DNA of 64,000 nucleotides from Bedellia somnulentella (taxonomy: Eukaryota > Arthropoda > Insecta > Lepidoptera > Bedelliidae). Below the pieces are notes generated by a model, which did no database searches, had not been told where the DNA came from, and saw only the letters and a list, made by a program, of their open reading frames with translations. The translations under genes and the position numbers were made by a program. The stretch spans positions 1 to 64,000 of the forward strand of contig OY755198.1 in NCBI GenBank assembly GCA_963576735.1. The letters are read 5' to 3'. The first letter of the stretch is position 1. Every line of letters starts with the position of its first letter. This document shows positions 58,101-64,000 of the stretch, piece by piece.

Positions 58101-58743
58101 GATGACTGCTGCTATAATTTGAATAATTAAAACGATCTTACTTGAACTCTGCTGATGAATGCTGAATGCTGATAAACTTAAGTACTGCTGCTGCTCACAC
58201 CAGTACACGAATTTTTCTTCAATTATAAAAATGTTCCAATAGGCACTGATAGTTCAAACCTCACACGAATTGTTCACTCGCGAAAGGTCCAAGCGAAGGA
58301 CCAATAAATGTAGGGTGTAGAACCTTACACTTAATTAATGCTAATAAATGATAGAATTCTTGCTATGATAATTACGTATATTTAGTTACTCTGCTTATGC
58401 TACTATGATAAATGATAAATGAGAGTGCGCGGGTTGCTGTCTTAACGCAAACTGATATTAATGGCGTAATTTACATAAAACACACATTTAATTGTAAAAC
58501 TGCTGACAATGCAATGTCGGTTCTACTGAACCGTACACAAATAAAGAAAATAAGGAAACAAGCGGACATCAATCAAGAAACTCTAAAAGAAAACCTATGT
58601 CCCCACCAGATCCGCAATGCTCCTCGCAGAACAATACAAATAACAGGGCAAAGAAAAACAAACCAACTCTAGATTCCTATATTATATCAAAAAAATTGTC
58701 ACCAGCCCATGCCTTGAGCTATGGTGATAGCGAGCAAGAATAG

Positions 58744-60045
58744 CAAATAACACAGGCCCCTCCAAAAAATTACTTTACCAAGAAGTCAAATAATATCTCC
58801 CCCAATACGGCTGGTCTCCGTGGGGGTAGTAGACCGCAACCCTCCATAGAAAATGCTAAGACAGCTCAATTAAATCAGAAAAATACTTTAATATATATAG
58901 GCACGTTAAACGTTAGGTCACTTATAACCACATCTAGACAAATTGAACTACGACATGCATTACAAAACTTGAATTGGCATGTACTAGGCCTTTCAGAAAC
59001 AAAAATCAAAGGAAATGAAATTTTAGAAAATGAAAATGTCATTTTTATGCATTATGGCTGCATTCAAAACAGAAACGGAATTGGATTCCTAGTAAAAAAG
59101 GAATTGAAACATAACATATTAGAATTTAAACCGATTTCAGACAGAGTAGCAAAATTATCCATTAAAATAGAAGAAAGAACATTTAATATTATTCAGACAT
59201 ATGCACCAACAGAAAAAGCGCCAAAAGCAGATATAGACACATTCTATCAAGATTTACTGACATCCCTCAACGGCACTAACAAAGATACTTTTGTCATTGG
59301 GGACTTCAATGCTCAAATTGGTGTGCCAACTAGCGAAGAAAGTTACGTTATGGGTCCATGGGGATATGGCAAAAGGAGTCCTAGAGGAAATATGCTAATA
59401 GACTTCTGCTTTGAAAATCAGTTATACATAGCAAATACACATTTTAAGAAGAAACAGAAAAATAAATGGACTTGGAAACATCCAGATGGGATAACAAAAA
59501 ACGAAATAGACTATTTTCTTACAAAAAATAAAAATATAATCACAAACATTGACATCATATCGACGATATATCCAACTGATCACCGGCTTGTACGAGCAAC
59601 TATAAATACGGAACACAAAAGAATACCATCACGGAAGAGCCTTCGAAATCCAATCAAATCAGGCTTCATTTCAGAAGAAAAACAAATTATAAGTAATTGT
59701 TTTTCAAAAGAAGTACAAGATTTTGAAGTGACAAATCTAGAATATACCTACAATGAATTAGTAACAAAAATTAAAAAATGCACCGCCATTATACCAAATA
59801 CAAAAGAAAAAAGAGCTTCAATCATTGACGACAGAACCAAAATCCTAATATCAGAGAGAGAAACATTAAAAAATAAAAAACAAAAGACACAGGCTGAGAA
59901 GAAAAGACTGCGTTATTTATATAAGAAAATTAAGAAAAGAATACAAAATAATTACAAAATTAGTAGACTTACAGTAATAGAAAAAGAGCTAGAAGAAAAG
60001 GCATCTGTAAAACGTGCATTGAAAAAGTTGGATCTCAACACTTAA
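58744..60045 (+). pseudogene. RTE-like AP endonuclease domain
   Basis: Open from 58744 to the stop at 60045. Endonuclease motifs: TLNVRSL (58910 region), LGLSETKIKG, YAPTE, VIGDFNAQIG, and DHRLVRATI near residue 210 counted from 58969. A basic, Lys-rich linker follows. The frame then stops (KKLDLNT-stop), while the continuing RT sequence is in the +1-shifted frame. Confidence 0.8.
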
Positions 60046-60046
60046 G

Positions 60047-61171
60047 GATAACGCCAACATAACACAAACCAACAGAAAAAACATACTAGAAATAGCAACT
60101 GCGTTCTATGCTACACTCTATAGTTCAGAAGAACAAACTATAAGTACAGTAAATTCATTCGCAACCGCAGAAGAAGAAGAGCAGATTCCTAAATTAATAC
60201 AAAGTGAAGTCAAATATGCTATAGAGCTACTCAAGACAGCGAAAAGCCCGGGCGAAGACAATATATCCAATGATGCCCTTAAAGCCATTGTAGAGCCACT
60301 TAGCCCTGTCCTGACTAAAATTTTCAACAAAATTATAAATAGCGAAAAAATACCGACAGACTGGGAAACAGCAGTGATAACCCTACTATATAAAAAGGGT
60401 GCTCCAGTAGATATGGGAAACTATCGACCGATTAGTCTTCTACAGAGCTTATACAAAGTATTTACTGCTGTGCTCTTGAAAAGACTACTCAAACCGTTAG
60501 ATACTATTCAACCGAGAGAACAAGCAGGATTTAGAGCCGGATTCTCGACTACAGACCATATATTTACACTCACTCAAATAATAGAGAGATACAATGAATA
60601 TCACTTGAAACTCTACATCGCTTTTGTCGATTACTCTAAGGCGTTTGATTCAATTTCCCATGGCTCTGTGTGGCTTGAAAGAGGAGTTCGACAAGGTGAC
60701 CCTATATCTCCAAACCTATTCAATGCAGTCCTTCAGCATATTTTTCGACAGCTTGATTGGCAGAACATGGGGATAAAGATAGATGGGGAATACCTGAGCC
60801 ACCTAAGGTTCGCCGATGACATTGTCCTGGTAAGCGAAAGCCACTCCGAACTAATGTACATGCTGAATACACTAAACAGTGAAAGCATGAAATGCGGCCT
60901 TACTATGAACTCAGATAAAACCTGTCTCATGACGAATGGTGAGAAGGTACAAATAACTATCCAATCAAAAGAAATAGCATATGTCGACAATTATATATAT
61001 TTGGGACAATGTATCTGCTTTCGCGATCCGACAGGAGGCGAGGTAGAACGCAGGGTTAAACTCGCCTGGAAAAAGTACTGGTCATTGAAGGAGGTATTTA
61101 AATCAAAGATACCTATCCGCCTCAAGAGGAAAGCATTGGAGACCAGAGTAACACCTACCTTGCTCTATGGA
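60047..61171 (+). pseudogene. RTE-like reverse transcriptase with deletion between motifs A and B
   Basis: The frame runs from TLKDNANITQ through AKSPGEDNISNDALK, YKKGAPVDMGNYRPISLL, QAGFRAGFSTTDHIFTL, motif A FVDYSKAFDSISHGS, then directly to RGVRQGDPISPNLFN and FADDIVLVS. Some 50-60 residues expected between motifs A and B are missing. It is cut at TLLYG by a foreign sequence starting with ATTT repeats. Confidence 0.8.
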
Positions 61172-61565
61172 TTTATTTATTTATTTATTTATTTACATAA
61201 CATAACCATTACAGGCATAGCCCAATGCGATTATATTAAACTTAAACATCTATTAAATATCTACTACAAAATACCTATCACATATATTAACATTATTATT
61301 ATTGAACCCATTAAGTATGAAATAGTTATCTTCTAAATCTTCTCATTTCCTCTTTTACACATTGAAACATCAATTTTTTCATAACATAAGTAATACAATG
61401 AAGATTTTGTAAAGTCAGCCAGCGAACATGAGAATAAATCTATGCGATCGGCAATCTGGTTCAAAGATCGTACCGCTCGCGCAAAAGCACTCTCAAACAA
61501 GAGATTGGTCCGTGAAGATGATGTGGATGTCAGACCTGGGCCCTCACAAAGGATATTCTTAATAA
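61172..61565 (-). mobile_element. Unidentified insertion with (AAAT)n tail inside the RTE-like element
   Basis: Starts with five ATTT units followed by ACATAACATAACCATTACAG, an end also seen at 28417-28463 (TTTATTTA... then ATATAACCATTACAG). Read on the minus strand this is the 3' tail of a non-LTR element or SINE. The right limit is set where RTE coding resumes (FQRAAERSMLGF). Confidence 0.5.
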
Positions 61566-61920
61566 AATAAAAGTATTTCAGCGAGCGGCTGAAAGAAGCA
61601 TGCTAGGCTTTAAACTTAAAGACAAGAAACGAAATGTGGATATACGGAAAATAAGAAAGATAAAGGACTTCGCAGAACTAGCTTGGAAATTAAAATGGAG
61701 ATGGGCCGGTCATATCGCGCGTACCAGAGATGGAAGATGGAGTGAAAAGATTATACATTGGTTCCCGAGAGACAAGAAGCGTCCGCGCGGCAGACCGCGC
61801 ATGCGCTGGAGTGATGACATCGTCGCTCTGGCCGGACACACCTGGACCAGACTCGCACAAGACAGACCTACTTGGCAAACTATGGAGGAGGCCTTCGCCC
61901 GACAGTGGGCTTTCGATTGA
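61566..61920 (+). pseudogene. RTE-like element C-terminal domain
   Basis: Reads AAERSMLGFKLKDKKRNVDI, WRWAGHIARTRDGRWSEKII and RPRGRPRMRWSDDIVALAGH, ending QWAFD-stop. This is the standard C-terminus after RT in this LINE group (WxGHxxR then GRPxxRWxDD). Confidence 0.8.
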
Positions 61921-62356
61921 CACGTAATCATGAAATTAATACCTATTCTGTTTTATGTGAAAGTTATGATTTTGTGGTTTATGTTTGAACTTATTTTAAA
62001 TTTATATAGGTACTTTACATTTTTAATTTTATTATTATTATTTTAAGTTTTACAGTTAAAACTATTAAAATTAATTTAATTCATACTATTTTAAATTTAA
62101 ATCTCAATTAAATTTTTATATATCAATTAATTTTAAACTGCATGGAATTTATACAACACTACAATTATCAATTCATATATACAATTTTAAATTTAAATCG
62201 CAATTAAACTGTATAATTCAATTAATTTAAACTGCATGGAACTATTGTATTTTTAGTCAGGTTTTCAATCGAAAATAAAATGGCTTTATTATTATTGGGA
62301 ATACTTTTAGTTCCTCCTATTATTATTATTATTTTGGGAACATTCTTTAGTTTCTC

Positions 62357-62405
62357 GCCTCTCCCATGGCCGAAACAGAAAATTAGAATTTTAAATGGGA
62401 GAGGC
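62357..62405 (-). other. 3' UTR stem-loop of the R4/Dong-like element
   Basis: A perfect 11-bp inverted repeat, GCCTCTCCCAT (62357-62367) and ATGGGAGAGGC (62395-62405), with a 27-nt loop. It lies between the stop codon and the TAA-repeat end. A role in RNA recognition by the RT is inference. Confidence 0.55.
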
Positions 62406-62438
62406 GGTACTCCCCGACAAGAGCACAGTCGGTCGGGG

Positions 62439-64000
62439 TCAGGGAGTCAAGTTCAAGAACCGACGGACGATCCGAGCCGTATCGAGCAGCACCGCTTTCT
62501 GCATCTGTGCTGGAACCGACACGCCACAGAAATCCAACCGCCTCAAGTTGGTCGCGAGGCTGGTTGGAATTAACCCGTTCGCGGACAAAACAATTGGGAT
62601 TATTTCTGTCGAAGTCACACCCCACATGTCGGTGATCTCGTGAGCCAGATCGAGATATTTCCGACGCTTCTCGGTGTCGGCTTTCACGAGACCCTCGTCA
62701 TGAGGGATAGTGACATCCACTAGAAATACCCTCGACTGCGACCGATCCCATACCACGATATCAGGCTTATTCGCTAGAATAGTCCTGTCCGTGATAACGG
62801 ATCGGTCCCAATAGATTTTGGCACGGTCGTTTTCTAGGATTGGCTCCGGCAGATACTTGTAAAACGGCAGCCTCTGTTGCAGGAGTCCATATTTCAGAGC
62901 GAGCTCCTGATGCAGGATTTTGGCTGCTTGGTTGTGTCTGTGCAAGTACTCAGTGTTAGCAAGAGCCGAACAACCGGAAATAACATGCCTAAGTGACTCT
63001 CCGGGACGGCCACATGCTCGACAGATGTCTGTGGTACCGTCCTTTAGGATGTATTTCCGATAGTTCCGCGTCTTGATAACCTGGTCTTGTATTGCACAGA
63101 CAAAACCTTCGGTTTCCCCAAAGAGGTCCCCGAAACGCAGCCAATGCAGGGAGGCTTTACGGTCCACGAAAGGTTCGTGAAGTACCTTGTAAAACCTCCC
63201 GTGCAGCTCCTTCTCTTTCCATACGGACTCCCGATCAGAGGTGCTAAGTACCTCCGGGGTTCGCCAATCCTGTGAGGCCAACGATAAGGGAGTCAGTCCT
63301 TTATCACTAGCGACCACCTCTCCCCGAATACTATCATCCGTCATCGTCAAAAAATAGTTTCTGAGGTTGCATACCTCACGGTTGTGCATGGTTTTGGCAC
63401 TCAAGAGGCCTCGACCACCACACTTCCGCGGGATATACAATCTCATAACCGACGACCTCGGATGATGCATTCGATGAGAGGTCATCATCGTGCGGACTCG
63501 TCTGTCCAGAGCGTCGAGTTCGGTCTGAGTCCATCTGAGCACGCCAAATGTGTACATCAGTACAGGCATGACCCAGGAGTTAATGGCTCGGATCTTATTA
63601 ACGCCTGACAAGTAGCTATTAAGCACACTTTTCAGGCGTTCATAAAACTCCTCGCAAACACCCTGTTTCACGTCTGCCACCTTCACACCGATGGTTTGTG
63701 ACATGCCCAGATACCGGTATGTTTCAGCCTTGGAGAGTGCCCTCAAATGATTGGTGCCGACATCGACACCATCAGAGTGCACGACATGCCCCTTCTCAAC
63801 ATGGATGACCGCACACTTATCGACCCCGAGCTCCATCTTGACGGAACCACTGAAATCGTTAGTGATCGTCAGTAGCTCCGCCAATCTGTCAGCCGTGGGG
63901 GCGTAAAGCTTCAGGTCATCCATGTAAAGGAGATGAGGCAAGCGTGGTCCGCCTCTCCGAAACTGAAAGCCCGTCCCCGAATTCTCCAAGAGTGTACTTA
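62439..64000 (-). CDS. R4/Dong-like polyprotein C-terminal part: RT, zinc finger, restriction-like endonuclease
   Basis: The frame is open to the window edge (partial at its 5' end). RT motif C is LLYMDDLKLYA near the start. Thumb/linker: SVMRLYIPRKCGGRGL, the usual R2/R4 group signature. A CX2CX8HX4C finger follows (CRACGRPGESLRHVISGC). The PD-D endonuclease core is KPDIVVWDRSQSRVFLVDVT. It ends RFLNLTP-stop. No frameshift is visible in 516 codons, unlike the neighbouring elements. Such elements use the endonuclease to nick target DNA and prime reverse transcription. Confidence 0.9.
   Translation of the reverse strand, partial: STLLENSGTGFQFRRGGPRLPHLLYMDDLKLYAPTADRLAELLTITNDFSGSVKMELGVDKCAVIHVEKGHVVHSDGVDVGTNHLRALSKAETYRYLGMSQTIGVKVADVKQGVCEEFYERLKSVLNSYLSGVNKIRAINSWVMPVLMYTFGVLRWTQTELDALDRRVRTMMTSHRMHHPRSSVMRLYIPRKCGGRGLLSAKTMHNREVCNLRNYFLTMTDDSIRGEVVASDKGLTPLSLASQDWRTPEVLSTSDRESVWKEKELHGRFYKVLHEPFVDRKASLHWLRFGDLFGETEGFVCAIQDQVIKTRNYRKYILKDGTTDICRACGRPGESLRHVISGCSALANTEYLHRHNQAAKILHQELALKYGLLQQRLPFYKYLPEPILENDRAKIYWDRSVITDRTILANKPDIVVWDRSQSRVFLVDVTIPHDEGLVKADTEKRRKYLDLAHEITDMWGVTSTEIIPIVLSANGLIPTSLATNLRRLDFCGVSVPAQMQKAVLLDTARIVRRFLNLTP

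Larger units (their letters stand above)
49176..58340 (-). mobile_element. BEL/Pao LTR retrotransposon, minus strand, broken and interrupted
   Basis: Order on the minus strand: possible 5' LTR or leader near 58340-58101, gag (58100 to 55958), a 4.4-kb foreign insertion (55957-51557), protease (about 51552-51060), then RT and RNase H (to about 49180). No integrase domain or 3' LTR is found. The left end stops at a 200-bp inverted-repeat element. Gag carries a partial duplication, and protease and pol carry frameshifts, so it is inactive. BEL identity rests on the DUF1759-like gag, the ALIDQGSQISLI protease block and the A17/RT layout. The 5' LTR limits and primer site could not be fixed. Confidence 0.8.
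58597..62280 (+). mobile_element. RTE-like non-LTR retrotransposon, plus strand, inactivated
   Basis: Possible start ATG 58597 (MSPPDPQCSS...), in-frame TAG at 58741, AP endonuclease frame to 60045, a frame change near 60030-60045, RT with an internal deletion, a foreign insertion about 61172-61565, and a C-terminal segment ending 61920. The 3' region to about 62280 is AT-rich with a tandemly repeated 95-bp unit (62089-62150 and 62189-62240). The exact 3' end is unclear. Confidence 0.75.
62280..64000 (-). mobile_element. R4/Dong-like non-LTR retrotransposon, 3' half, minus strand, runs off window
   Basis: The coding part extends beyond the window end. The 3' end lies in TTA repeats (62319-62334, a TAA repeat on the minus strand), the known insertion preference of Dong-type elements. 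A similar TTATTATTATT plus GGGAA block occurs just before it (62285-62300), giving a tandem pair of about 38 bp. Confidence 0.8.

Overview
The window is animal nuclear DNA, most likely from a lepidopteran (butterfly or moth). It is AT-rich, with small coding exons in long GT/AG introns. It is saturated with short interspersed elements whose tails run into TATG microsatellites. It also carries BEL/Pao, Ty3/gypsy, RTE-like and R4/Dong-like retroelements and Helitrons. The species call is inference; no rRNA, mitochondrial or marker gene is present.

Host genes fill 6.6-40.7 kb. On the minus strand a complete MEMO1 orthologue (9 coding exons, 295 aa) runs from its ATG at 22151 to its stop at 6607. 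Its first intron holds a second minus-strand gene of two exons (21600 to 19425, 295 aa). That protein has a basic N-terminus and a coiled-coil body, possibly a HAUS8/Dgt4-like augmin subunit (tentative). On the plus strand a complete mitochondrial ferrochelatase gene (10 coding exons, 437 aa) runs from 22879 to 40654. All of its splice phases close, and all four Fe-S cysteines and the catalytic His and Glu are present. MEMO1 and ferrochelatase are head to head with 727 bp between start codons, partly filled by a SINE.

Introns and flanks are dominated by three SINE families. SINE-A has about 45 full or partial copies of roughly 240-250 bp, no clear tRNA head, and a GTGAGTATATGTATGTATG tail shared with LINE fragments here. 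SINE-B has a tRNA-like head and a (TATGT)n tail. SINE-C has a tRNA-like head that is identical in three copies. Several non-autonomous DNA elements can be delimited by their termini and target-site duplications: two hAT-like, one Tourist-like, one with 9-bp duplications, three Helitrons and several foldback elements. The ferrochelatase introns also hold decayed copies of exons 7 and 9, and a MEMO1 intron holds a copy of part of exon 4.

The right third (48.6-64 kb) is a retroelement graveyard. A minus-strand BEL/Pao element with a rearranged gag is split by a Ty3/gypsy-derived insertion flanked by a 4-bp CTCC duplication. That insertion appears to be an inverted chimera with a polypurine tract and LTR pointing outward at both ends. 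It keeps a nearly complete pol and a small membrane-anchored ORF. Right of it lie a broken RTE-like LINE on the plus strand and the 3' half of an R4/Dong-like LINE on the minus strand, which runs off the window end. The stretches 1-6.6 kb and 40.9-48.6 kb show no host gene.
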